From CAXBBB01 sp963793245 (GTDB taxonomy: Bacteria; Bacteroidota; Rhodothermia; Rhodothermales; BA12), in the NCBI GenBank assembly GCA_963793245.1, contig CAWBZG010000002.1, forward strand, positions 992,001 to 1,056,000: a DNA stretch of 64,000 bases. Direction: 5' to 3'. The translations under genes were made by a program, and so were the position numbers. The notes beneath the pieces are model-generated. The model did no database searches. It was given only the letters and a program-made list of their open reading frames with translations, and was not told the origin of the DNA. Positions within the stretch are counted from its first letter, which is position 1. Each line of letters starts with the position of its first letter. Of the stretch, positions 42,540 through 50,712 are shown one piece after another.

Positions 42540-43403
42540 ATGTCCGACCACCCGCATTTCGTCCCGCCTCAGAAAGAAGAAGATCATCCCGGCCATGAGT
42601 CCGAGATGACGCCCGCACCTCAATACGAAGCACCGTTCTATCGCGGATCGGCCAAGCTGATGGGCAAGGTCGCGCTGATCAGCGGCGGCGACAGCGGCAT
42701 CGGTCGCGCCGTGGCGACGCTGTTCGCGCGCGAGGGCGCCGATGTCGCTATCGTCTACTACGACGAGCACGACGACGCCAAAGTCGCCAAAGCGTCGGTC
42801 GAGGCCGAGGGTCAGAAGTGTATTCTGATTCCGGGCGATCTGGCCGAGAAGAGCTTTGCCGAATCTGCCGTCCAGCAAACCATCGATGCCTTCGGAAAAC
42901 TCAACATCTTGGTCAACAACGCCGCGATGCAGCAGAAGGCCGACAGCCTGACTGACATCACCGAGGAGCAGTTGAAGCGAACGTTTGGCAGCAACGTGTT
43001 TGGCGCGTTCTTCCTGACGCAAGCTGCGCTTCCGCATCTTAGCAAAGGCGACGCAATCATCAACTCGACGAGTGTCGTCGCTTTCCAGGGCAATCCGATG
43101 CTGATCGACTACGCGTCGACCAAAGGCGCCTTGCTCGCCTTCACACGTTCGCTTTCGGCTGCCCTCGTCGGCGACGGTATCCGCGTCAACAGCGTCGCTC
43201 CGGGGCCGATCTGGACGCCGTTCATCACGTCGGGTGGATTCAGCCGCGCCGAAGTCACCGCGCTGCCCGCGATGGTGCCGATGAAGCGTTACGGACAGCC
43301 CGAAGAACTGGCTCCGGCTTACGTCTATCTCGCCAGCGAAGACAGCAGCTACGTGACGGGGCAGACGATCCACGTCAACGGTGGCGCCATCGTCGGCGCC
43401 TGA
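42540..43403 (+). CDS. SDR family oxidoreductase, YghA-like
   Basis: A 287-residue short-chain dehydrogenase with the Gly motif ISGGDSGIGRAVATLF, NNAA (LVNNAAMQQK), catalytic Ser (INSTSVVAF) and Y-x3-K (IDYASTKGALLAFTRS), and the C-terminal VTGQTIHVNGG. The 45-residue N-terminal extension (HFVPPQKEEDHPGHESEMTP) is typical of the YghA/glucose-1-dehydrogenase-like stress-linked SDRs. Substrate is unknown. It follows the YihY gene by 45 bases and precedes topoisomerase IB by 1 base, so these genes are very likely co-transcribed. Confidence 0.92.
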   Translation: MSDHPHFVPPQKEEDHPGHESEMTPAPQYEAPFYRGSAKLMGKVALISGGDSGIGRAVATLFAREGADVAIVYYDEHDDAKVAKASVEAEGQKCILIPGDLAEKSFAESAVQQTIDAFGKLNILVNNAAMQQKADSLTDITEEQLKRTFGSNVFGAFFLTQAALPHLSKGDAIINSTSVVAFQGNPMLIDYASTKGALLAFTRSLSAALVGDGIRVNSVAPGPIWTPFITSGGFSRAEVTALPAMVPMKRYGQPEELAPAYVYLASEDSSYVTGQTIHVNGGAIVGA

Positions 43404-43404
43404 A

Positions 43405-44437
43405 ATGGCGATTCAGGCACTCGACGACAGCCTCGTCCGGCACGCACGCCGGGCGGGGCTTCGCTACGTCCACGCGGACGAAGCCGGGTTGTCACGCAAG
43501 GGCGCGGGGACCGGCTTCGCCTACTACTTGCCGGACGGCTCGCTGCTGCGCCACAAACCCACGCGCGCCCGGATCGACGCTCTCGCCATCCCGCCCGCCT
43601 ACACGGACGTGTGGATCTGCGTCGACCCGCGCGGCCATGTCCAAGCGACGGGCCGCGACGACAAAGGCCGCAAGCAGTACCGCTACCACGCCGATTGGCA
43701 GGCGACTCGCAGCGAAGCCAAGTTCGACCGCATCGCCGAGTTTGGACGAGCGCTACCGAAGTTGCGCCAGCGGATCGAACGCGATTTAGAAGCTGAAATA
43801 CTGTCGCGAACGCACGTCCTAGCCGTCGTCGCGACGTTGCTCGACCGCACGCTGATCCGCGTCGGCGGAATGGAATACGCCAACCAGAACGGCAGCTACG
43901 GCCTGACGACGCTGCGCGACAAACACGCTCGCTTTCGCGATGGAGGCGTCGTGTTCGCGTTCAAGGGCAAGAGCGGGCAAGAGCACGAGGTCGCGGTTGA
44001 AGATGAGGCGTTGGCCGAACACGTCCGCGCCTGCCGCGACATCCCCGGCTATCACCTATTTCAGTACGTCGGCGAACAGGGCGAGCGGGGACAACTCGAC
44101 TCCTCTGACCTCAACGACTACCTGCGCGACGCGATGGGCGAGGCGTTCACAGCCAAAACGTTTCGCACGTGGGGCGGTACGCTCGCCGCCGCCGTAGCCG
44201 CGCATGACTCAGCCGAGATTGAACCGACGACGATTCAGAAAGAGATGATCGGTGCGGCCTGCGCAGCACTAGGCAACACCGAGGCCGTCTGCCGCGACTA
44301 CTACATCCATCCGGCCGTGATGGATGTCCGTCGCCGACGAGACGTTCGCCAGACGATGGGGACGCGCTCGTTCGGGCGGATCGCTCGGAGGGCTGACGCA
44401 GGAGGAAGACGCGTTGATCCGGTTTTTGGAGGCGTGA
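43405..44437 (+). CDS. DNA topoisomerase IB, poxvirus/eukaryote type (frameshifted in this sequence)
   Basis: Relaxes supercoils through a 3'-phosphotyrosyl intermediate. From ATG 43405 the frame shows the N-terminal domain (GLRYVHADEAGLSRKGAGTGFAYYLPDG) and the catalytic domain: TLIRVGGMEYANQNGSYGLTTLRDKH with the active Arg, FAFKGKSGQEHEV, FRTWGGTLAA with the second Arg, and CRDYYIHPAV with the Tyr nucleophile. After Tyr the expected C-terminus (SVADETFARRWGRARSGGSLGGLTQEEDALIRFLEA) is one base out of frame, ending at TGA 44437. Removing one G of the GG at 44322-44323 repairs it. As written the frame runs on to 44451 with an unnatural Arg-rich tail. Catalytic residues are intact. Confidence 0.85.
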
Positions 44438-44447
44438 TCCAGCCTGT

Positions 44448-44475
44448 GTAGCGCCGTTATATATAACGGCGCTAC
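44448..44475. repeat. 28-bp perfect palindrome, GTAGCG family
   Basis: GTAGCGCCGTTATA (44448-44461) is followed directly by its exact reverse complement (44462-44475). The outer bases GTAGCG...CGCTAC and the 28-bp length match the palindromes at 62987-63014 and, in degenerate form, 47166-47189. It lies between the ends of the convergent topIB and tsaB genes and overlaps the tsaB stop codon. It could form a bidirectional terminator hairpin, although no T-tract follows. Confidence 0.75.
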
Positions 44476-45168
44476 GGGGTTTGGCGCTTCGGCTGCGTCG
44501 GGACGAACGGTTTGAGGTAGTCCGGCTCGAACTCAGATAGATCGGCGGTCATTCCGGCTTTCCATCGCGCCCAGCCGACGGCTCCCAGCGCGCGCGCCGA
44601 CACGTCGAGGGGGATCCACTCGACGGCTCCTCCAAACGCGCTGCCGCCCGGTCCGACGGCTACATGGTCGTCATCGCACACACGCATCTCGGCTTCTCCA
44701 ACGTCCATCGGCTCGGCGTCAAGTTCGCTAGCGAGCGGGTCGAAATCAGGTTCTGCGATGCCGAGGTAGACCTCGCCTCGGCGGGATGGCAGGACGGCGC
44801 CGATGGTTCGGCGAACTCGTCGTCGTCCAGCAGACGCTGCGCATCCCAGACCAGCGCGTCGAGCGTACCGACGGGAACGAGCGTGGCGCCTGAAGCCAGG
44901 CAGAACCCTTTCGCCGCGCTCACGCCAACACGCAATCCGGTGTAGGAGCCGGGGCCTGCGCTGACAGCGACGGCTCCGATGTGCGACCAATCCGCTTCGG
45001 CCCACGACATCGCGTCGCGCACCAAGACGGGCAGGAGTCGCCCATGTGCGCGCGGCGTGTGGACGCTTGGCTTCCGACAGCATCACCGTTCGGACCGATC
45101 AGAGCGACCGAGCAGATCGGAGTCGCGGTTTCCAGAGCGAGTAGGAGGGAGGCGGGGTCGTACGCCAT
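44472..45168 (-). CDS. tsaB: tRNA t6A modification protein TsaB (two frameshifts in this sequence)
   Basis: TsaB is the ASKHA-fold partner of TsaD in making N6-threonylcarbamoyladenosine on tRNA. Three consecutive frames join into one protein: MAYDPASLLLALETATPICSVALIG...STRRAH, then RLLPVLVRDAMSW...AVAVSAGPGSYTGLRVGVSAAKGFCLASG, then TIGAVLPSRRGEVYLGIAEP to YLKPFVPTQPKRQ. Adding one base to the run at 45041-45043 and one at 44810-44811 restores 232 residues, the normal length. The gene is usually essential, so errors in the consensus are more likely than decay. ATG 45168 overlaps the gatB TGA by one base (TGATG), so the two are coupled. Confidence 0.88.
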
Positions 45169-46625
45169 CAGCCCGCGTCGCCGTCCAGCCGCTCGGCGAG
45201 CAGTTCGCGGACGATACGCGGGTCCGGCGAGCCGTCGAAGCGCTGCATCACTTGCCCCATGAAGAAGCCAATCAGCCCCTTCTTGCCGCTACGGTAGGCG
45301 GCGACTTTGCCCGCGTTTTCTTCGATGACCGCATCGACGATAGGAGTCAGCGCGCCCGTATCCGAAACCTGGAGCAAGTCGTTCGCTTCGGCGAGTGCGC
45401 GCGGCGATTCGTCGCTCGTCAGCATCATCTCAAACAGCGTCTGAGCGCCCGTCGACGAGACGGCGTCGTCGGCACGGAGCACGACGAGTTCGGCTAACTG
45501 CTCAGACGAGATGCCCAATTCGGCTATGCCGACGCTGCGTTCGTTCATCGTCTTCATCACGTCCGACATGATGACGTTTGAGACAGCTTTTGCGTGCTCG
45601 GAGCCAGCAGCGGACAGCGTCGCCTCGAAGAAGTCGGACAGTTCGCGCTCTTCGGTCAGGACGCCCGCATCGTAGTCGGGTAGTCCGAGTTCAGCCGTGT
45701 AGCGTGCTCTACGGACGGCGGGCAGTTCGGGGAGTCCGCTGCGGATATGAGCCAGCATCGCCTCATCGACGACGACCGTCACCAGATCTGGGTCCGGGAA
45801 ATAGCGATAGTCGTGCGCGCCTTCCTTGCTGCGCATCTCGCGCGTTTCCAGCTTGTTGGCGTCCCACAGCAGCGTCACCTGATCGACCGTTCCGCCGCTT
45901 TCGAGCACCTGCGTCTGCCGCTCGATTTCGTATTCGATGGCGCGCTCGACGTTGCGGATCGAGTTCATGTTCTTGACTTCGGTCCGCGTCCCAAACTCGG
46001 CCTGACCGACCGGGCGGATGCTCACGTTGGCGTCGCAGCGCAGCGAGCCTTCGTCCATGTTGCCGTCGCAGATGCCCAGGTAGCGCACGATCTGCCGGAT
46101 CTTCTGCAGGTAGCGATACGCCTCGCGCGCGCTTCTGATGTCCGGCTCGCTGACGATCTCGATCAGCGCCACGCTGCTCCGGTTGTAGTCGATCAGACTG
46201 TCGTACGGGTCCTGGTCGTGGATCGACTTCCCGGCGTCCTCCTCCAGGTGGATGCGCGTGATGCCGACGCGCTTGGTCGAGCCGTCGTCCATCGTCAGGT
46301 CGACGTAGCCGCCTTCGCACTGGGGCGTGTCGAACTGCGTGATCTGGTAGCCTTTGGGCAGGTCCGGGTAGAAGTAGTGTTTGCGTGCGAAGATCGATCG
46401 CTCGCGGATCGTGCAATTCGTCGCCATTCCCATCCGCGCCGCGAACGCGACGGCTTCGGCGTTCGGGGTGGGGAGCGTACCTGGATGGCCCAGGCTGACG
46501 GGGTCGACCTGTACGTTGGGATCGAGGCCGAAGAGGGCACCTTCGGGGCTGAACGCTTTGGAGTTGGTCAGCAGTTGGGCGTGGACTTCCAGGCCGATGA
46601 CGGCTTCGTATCGGGTGTCGGACAT
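45168..46625 (-). CDS. gatB: Asp-tRNA(Asn)/Glu-tRNA(Gln) amidotransferase subunit B
   Basis: GatB of the GatCAB amidotransferase, which makes Gln-tRNA(Gln) or Asn-tRNA(Asn). The 485 residues give the full family length. Motifs are YEAVIGLEVHAQLLTNSKAFSPEGALFG, LGHPGTLPTPNAEAVAFAARMGMATNC, RKHYFYPDLPKGYQITQFDTPQCEGGYVDL and the cradle end RSKEGAHDYRYFPDPDL. The C-terminal YqeY/tail domain closes with KKGLIGFFMGQVMQRFDGSPDPRIVRELLAERL, where the conserved GFFMGQVM motif is clear. GatA and GatC are not in the window. The gene is divergent from the small lipoprotein at 46754 and ends in a TGATG overlap with tsaB. Confidence 0.97.
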   Translation of the reverse strand: MSDTRYEAVIGLEVHAQLLTNSKAFSPEGALFGLDPNVQVDPVSLGHPGTLPTPNAEAVAFAARMGMATNCTIRERSIFARKHYFYPDLPKGYQITQFDTPQCEGGYVDLTMDDGSTKRVGITRIHLEEDAGKSIHDQDPYDSLIDYNRSSVALIEIVSEPDIRSAREAYRYLQKIRQIVRYLGICDGNMDEGSLRCDANVSIRPVGQAEFGTRTEVKNMNSIRNVERAIEYEIERQTQVLESGGTVDQVTLLWDANKLETREMRSKEGAHDYRYFPDPDLVTVVVDEAMLAHIRSGLPELPAVRRARYTAELGLPDYDAGVLTEERELSDFFEATLSAAGSEHAKAVSNVIMSDVMKTMNERSVGIAELGISSEQLAELVVLRADDAVSSTGAQTLFEMMLTSDESPRALAEANDLLQVSDTGALTPIVDAVIEENAGKVAAYRSGKKGLIGFFMGQVMQRFDGSPDPRIVRELLAERLDGDAG

Positions 46626-46753
46626 GCAAGAGGCGAGATCAGGAGCCGAAAGTTACGCTCAGGCTCGCCTGCCGGTCCGCGTCGGCTACCAACTCGTTGC
46701 GACTCCACACGGCGGATCGCCGCATCTTGCGACCGCTCATCAAACCGCCCGCC

Positions 46754-47149
46754 GTGCTCCGACTCCGCGCTGCTCCGCTCTTCGCCCTGCTCCTCGTCGC
46801 CGCGTGCAACCGCCCGCCCGACGATCCCAACCAAGCGCTCGCCGACAGCGATTCGTTCGCCGTCGTGATGGGTCGCTTTCCGGCAATCGAAGATCAGCCG
46901 CCGGGACTCGACGGCGACACGCTCGTGGTCCGCGTCGGCTACGTCGGCGACTGCGAGGAGAACACCTGGACGCTGGTCGAGCGCATCGAAGGTCAACGCG
47001 CCGAGCTTGCGATGCATCGCAATGGCGGCGGCGACGACTGCGAGGGTGAAGTCTACGACGAACTCCGGTTCGGCGTCAGCGAGGAAGCACGGCAGGCGCG
47101 CGACCTGGTGCTGCTCGGGCCGGACGGGGAGACGTTTCCGCTGCGGTGA
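46754..47149 (+). CDS. Small lipoprotein, function unknown
   Basis: A 131-residue putative lipoprotein. GTG 46754 gives MLRLRAAPLFALLLVAACNRPPDDPN with a VAAC lipobox, cleaved before Cys 18. The body (VVMGRFPAIEDQPPGLDGDTLVVRVGYVGDCEENTWTLVERIEG, then MHRNGGGDDCEGEVYDELRFGVSEEARQARDLVLLGPDGETFPL) has two cysteines that could form a disulfide and a beta-rich pattern. The frame stays open further upstream to 46697, but that extension has no start with a signal. I do not recognise a family. A degenerate 28-bp-type palindrome follows it. Confidence 0.7.
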   Translation: MLRLRAAPLFALLLVAACNRPPDDPNQALADSDSFAVVMGRFPAIEDQPPGLDGDTLVVRVGYVGDCEENTWTLVERIEGQRAELAMHRNGGGDDCEGEVYDELRFGVSEEARQARDLVLLGPDGETFPLR

Positions 47150-47165
47150 CGTCGTCTTAGTTGGT

Positions 47166-47189
47166 CGACGCAGCATGCTGCGTCGCTAC
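47166..47189. repeat. Degenerate GTAGCG-family palindrome
   Basis: CGACGCAGCA (47166-47175) pairs exactly with TGCTGCGTCG (47176-47185), and the right side continues CTAC (47186-47189) as in the other copies, whereas the left outer bases have changed (TTGGT instead of GTAG). It lies between the ends of the convergent lipoprotein and bcp genes. Confidence 0.6.
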
Positions 47190-47195
47190 GAGGGG

Positions 47196-47676
47196 CTATG
47201 CTTTGGCGTCCAGCTTTTGCCAGCGGCGCAGGATCTCGGCTGCGTGCTCGTCGACTTTGGGACGCTTGACGACGTCAGCGATCTCACCGGTTTCGTCGAT
47301 CAGGAACGTCGTCCGCTGTACGCCGATCACTTTGCGACCATAGAGCGTGCGTTCGCCGTAGACGCCGTACGTCGTCGCGATGCGGTTGTCCGCGTCGACG
47401 ACGAGCGGAAACGACAGGTCGTACTTCTCGGCGAAGCGGTCGTGGCTCGTCGGCGTCGTCCGCCGACACGCCGACGACGGTGATTCCGGCATCCTGCAGG
47501 TCCGAGTATCCGTCGCGCAGGCTGCATGCTTGACGGGTGCAACCGGGCGTGTCGTCCTTGGGATAGAAGTAGAGCGCGACGCGCGTTCCACGCAGGTCCG
47601 ACAGGGTGAGCGTACCGTCTTGGGTCGGCGCGGTGAAGTCGGGAGCGGGCGTGCCGGGTTCGAGGCGGTCTTTCAC
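47196..47676 (-). CDS. bcp: Thioredoxin-dependent thiol peroxidase Bcp (frameshifted in this sequence)
   Basis: A peroxiredoxin of the Bcp/PrxQ type that reduces hydroperoxides. From GTG 47676: LEPGTPAPDFTAPTQDGTLTLSDLRG, YFYPKDDTPGCTRQACSLRDGY with the peroxidatic Cys and, five residues later, the resolving Cys, then VVGVSADDAD. The frame then moves by one base and continues HDRFAEKYDLSFPLVVDADNRIATTYGVYGERTLYGRKVIGVQRTTFLIDETGEI to the stop at 47196. Removing one G from the GG at 47444-47445 restores 159 residues, the normal length. It is the third gene of a unit with the E1 gene and lipoprotein; 3 bases separate it from the latter. Confidence 0.9.
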
Positions 47677-47679
47677 GGA

Positions 47680-48345
47680 TCAGCGGATGGGTTTGGTAGA
47701 GGTGAGCCGCGTGAGGCCCGTGCGGAGCGGGGCGACCATCGTCCACGTCGTACTGTCGGACGGCGCGAAGAAGACCAGGTCGAGCGTGTCGGAGAGAGTT
47801 ACGGAGCGGGTTTCGGATGACACGTCGGTCTTGGTCGAGAGCGTCAGGTCGACGCGGCGACCGATGCCGTAGGCGTCCAGGTCGAGTTCGGCGATCCCGT
47901 TGGATCCCGTGACGAACTGTGTGGGAGCGAATCGAGCGCCGCTGCGGTCGACGGCCAATGCGAAGGCTACTTCGCGCACGTCCTGCCCTTGCCGCACGCG
48001 GAGCCGAAACAATCCCGCTCCCACTTGAACGGATCCGATGTCGATGGCGCGGGGCGAGTCCGGCGAAGCGGTCCCGGCGGACTGCGGGTCGGTTTGCGCC
48101 CCGGAAGCCTCTCGGACGACCGAGAAGAACACTTCCTCGTCGATTCGGCCCGTCGTGGCAAAGTATCGAAACTCCTGAGAGACGGGCGTTTGAGGGGACA
48201 GCCGAGGCGTCGCGTGGATGCGAACTCCCCGGATCGGCTCGCCTCTGGAATCGACCACGTCGACGACCAAGCTGCGATCTTCGTCGGCGAAGCGGTCGCA
48301 GGCGGCGAGGGTGAGCAGGAGTAGGAGGAGGGTAGCGTATTTCAA
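47680..48345 (-). CDS. Lipoprotein, function unknown
   Basis: A 221-residue putative lipoprotein. The start TTG (48345) is the base-sharing TTGA with the E1 gene's stop, giving MKYATLLLLLLTLAACDRFADED, with a LAAC lipobox before Cys 16. The mature part starts with SLVVDVVDSRGEPIRGVRIHATPRLS, resembling a carboxypeptidase-regulatory-like Ig fold (VxGxVxDxxGxPLxGVxV), then more beta-strand segments, one of which (RVRQGQDVREVAFALAV) recalls a second Ig-like unit. No catalytic motif is visible. It sits in an operon between E1 and bcp; the link is unexplained. Confidence 0.72.
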   Translation of the reverse strand: MKYATLLLLLLTLAACDRFADEDRSLVVDVVDSRGEPIRGVRIHATPRLSPQTPVSQEFRYFATTGRIDEEVFFSVVREASGAQTDPQSAGTASPDSPRAIDIGSVQVGAGLFRLRVRQGQDVREVAFALAVDRSGARFAPTQFVTGSNGIAELDLDAYGIGRRVDLTLSTKTDVSSETRSVTLSDTLDLVFFAPSDSTTWTMVAPLRTGLTRLTSTKPIR

Positions 48346-50348
48346 AACGAAAGCGTTCGGCGGAGCGTCTCGTCCAAACGCGCGTGAGCCGAGAAGATTT
48401 CGTCCTCGATCTGTTTGGCAAACGGAATCGGCAGATCGCGCGCGCCAACGCGGGCAGGCGGGGCGTCGAGATCGGCAAACGCGACTTCGGCGATCTCGGC
48501 GGCGACTTCGGCTCCGAACCCGCCCGTGCGCCACGCTTCGTGGACGACTACGAGCCGATTCGTCTTGCGCACCGACGCCAGCACGGTCTCTCGATCCCAC
48601 GGCGTCAAGGTCCGCAAGTCGACGACTTCGAGGCTTGTGCCTTCGCCCGCAAATCGCTCGGCAGCCTCCAGCGCCCATCCCACGCCAACGCCCCACGAGA
48701 CTAGCGTCAGATCCGAGCCTTCCCGTGCGACGCGCGCCTTGCCGATGGGTACGACGTAGGCTTCGGCGGGCACGTCGCCACGGAGCGAGCGGTACAGCTT
48801 TTTGTGTTCGAGAAAGAGCGTCGGGTTGGGGTCGCCGATGGCCGAGAGCAGCAGCCCTTTAGCATCGTGCGGCGACGATGGAATGACGACCTGCAAGCCC
48901 GGCACGTGCGCAAACCATGCTTCGATACTCTGCGAGTGGAACGGCCCCGCTCCGATGCCGCCACCGAATGGCGCTCGAATGACGACGCCCGTCGACGCCC
49001 CAGCCCGAGCGCCCCACCGATACCGCGTCGTCGCGACGTTGTTGACGATCTGGTTGAAGCCGCACGTGATGAAATCGGCGTATTGGATCTCCAAGACCGG
49101 CGTTTTGCCCTCCAGCGCCAGCCCCAACGCGCAGCCGACGGCTCCGCTCTCGATAATCGGCGTGTTGCGGACGCGGTCCAGTCCGTAGCGCTCGGCCATG
49201 CCCTCGGTGACTTTGAACACGCCGCCATACTCGGCGATGTCCTGTCCCATCAGGATCACGTCGTCGCTCGCCGCCATCGCCGCGTCGAGCGCCTGGCTGA
49301 TTGCGTCGATGAAGCGCACGTCCGGTTCGGCTGCTCCATCACCGTGCTCGCGGACGGGAAGCGAAGGAGTGGGATGAGGCGCGAACACATCGCCCGCCTC
49401 GGCTTCGAGCGTCGAGATAGCTTCGGGTTGCGCCAACGCATATTCGGCGACCCGGTCGATCTCGGCGACCATATCCGAGCGCATCGCGTCGATCTCTTGC
49501 TGCGAGATGCCCCGCTGGACGGCCCAGCGCGTCAGCCGGTCGATGGGATCGCGCGTGGCCCAGTTGTCCATCAGTTCTTGCGGCACGTACTTGGTGCCCG
49601 ACGCCTCCTCGTGTCCGCGCATCCGAAACGTCTCCATTTCGAGCAGCGTCGGCCCGCCACCCGAAAGCGCCAGCGCCCGCGCCTGGCCGACGGCGTGCAG
49701 GACCGCGTTCAGATCGTTGCCATCGACCACGCGCCCCGGCATGTCGTAGCCCAACGCCGCATTCGCGATGGAGGACGCGGCAACCGCATCGCCTGTCGGC
49801 GTCGAGAGTCCATAACCGTTGTTCTCGACCACGAACACGACGGGCAGCTTCCAGACAGCGGCCAGATTGAGCGCCTCGTGGAAGTCGCCTTCGCGCGTCG
49901 CGCCTTCGCCGCAGAACGCAAGGGCAATCGCAGGCTCGTCATCCAACTGGTGCGCCAGCCCGATGCCACACGCGACCGGCAGCATCGCCGCCAGATGCGA
50001 GATCATGCCGACGATTCCATGGTCGGGGAGTCCGAAGTGAAAGGTGCGGTCGCGGCCCTCGGTGTAGCCGCCCGCCTTGCCCATGAGCTGGCAGAACAGC
50101 CGGTCGAGTGGCACGCCTCGCGTCGTCCAGACGCCCAAGTTGCGGTGCATCGGGAGCAGCGTATCGGCCTCGCCCAGCGCCAGCGCGCAGCCGACGGCAA
50201 TCGCCTCCTGCCCGTAGCCCGAAAACCACTTGCTGATGCGTCCCTGCCGGATGAGCCGCAGCATCTTTTCCTCGATCACGCGGGGGAGCAGAAGCGCTCG
50301 GAGCGCGCGGTGCGGGTCGGACGCGATGTCCGAGAGAGGCTGAGGCAT
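48342..50348 (-). CDS. Fused 2-oxoacid dehydrogenase E1 (alpha + beta)
   Basis: A single 668-residue polypeptide joining E1-alpha and E1-beta of the thiamine-diphosphate 2-oxoacid dehydrogenase complex. Alpha part (about 1-330): PRVIEEKMLRLIRQGRISKWFSGYGQEAIAVGCAL, GEGATREGDFHEALNLAAVWKLPVVFVVENN (ThDP motif GDG-like G-E-G...N-N), RGHEEASGTKY. Beta part (about 340-668): QDIAEYGGVFKVTEGMAERYGLDRVRNTPIIESGAVGCALGLALEG, FHSQSIEAWFAHVPGLQVVIPSSPHDAKGLLLSAI, KTNRLVVVHEAWRTGGFGAEVAAEI. It could be pyruvate- or branched-chain-specific; E2 and E3 are not in the window. ATG 50348 gives a natural start (MPQPLSDIASD). Confidence 0.92.
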   Translation of the reverse strand: MPQPLSDIASDPHRALRALLLPRVIEEKMLRLIRQGRISKWFSGYGQEAIAVGCALALGEADTLLPMHRNLGVWTTRGVPLDRLFCQLMGKAGGYTEGRDRTFHFGLPDHGIVGMISHLAAMLPVACGIGLAHQLDDEPAIALAFCGEGATREGDFHEALNLAAVWKLPVVFVVENNGYGLSTPTGDAVAASSIANAALGYDMPGRVVDGNDLNAVLHAVGQARALALSGGGPTLLEMETFRMRGHEEASGTKYVPQELMDNWATRDPIDRLTRWAVQRGISQQEIDAMRSDMVAEIDRVAEYALAQPEAISTLEAEAGDVFAPHPTPSLPVREHGDGAAEPDVRFIDAISQALDAAMAASDDVILMGQDIAEYGGVFKVTEGMAERYGLDRVRNTPIIESGAVGCALGLALEGKTPVLEIQYADFITCGFNQIVNNVATTRYRWGARAGASTGVVIRAPFGGGIGAGPFHSQSIEAWFAHVPGLQVVIPSSPHDAKGLLLSAIGDPNPTLFLEHKKLYRSLRGDVPAEAYVVPIGKARVAREGSDLTLVSWGVGVGWALEAAERFAGEGTSLEVVDLRTLTPWDRETVLASVRKTNRLVVVHEAWRTGGFGAEVAAEIAEVAFADLDAPPARVGARDLPIPFAKQIEDEIFSAHARLDETLRRTLSF

Positions 50349-50712
50349 GAATCGCGCGTTTGGAGAAAGAGAAGCTACGGGAGGCAGTGGGGAGGCGGCA
50401 AGGTGATTCGCTTTAGCAGGGCGCAGCGGATCGTGGAGGAGTTGAAGTCCTGAGCCGCTCCTCCGTAAAACGGCAGGTAAGCGATTGCGGTGATCGGTAG
50501 GTGGATCCAAGCGAAGCCATCCAACTCTCCAATAGCTTGGGACCATCTAACTCACGCAATCGCGTGATTTCGCCACTCAAATACGTGCAGTACACTGAAT
50601 CAATGCCTCACGAAGCCTGACTCCTTGTGGGAGAGGCCGACTGCCGAGGTGCTTTTTCCAGTGCCGAGCCAGTCCCGCTGCCCAAGGGCTACTCTATCCG
50701 ACGAAACCAGAT
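50349..50712. other. 364-base gap between E1 and the first repeat gene
   Basis: I see no gene or RNA here. It must hold the promoters of both divergent genes. It is less GC-rich than its neighbours and marks the start of the accessory island. A short open stretch encoding VIRFSRAQRIVEELKS ends at 50453, but has no credible start. Confidence 0.5.

Noticed and set aside
48804..50453. 549-residue plus-strand ORF antisense to the fused E1 gene
   Set aside because: No recognisable domain; the E1 motifs on the minus strand are unambiguous. Its last few residues beyond E1 are in the gap at 50349-50453.
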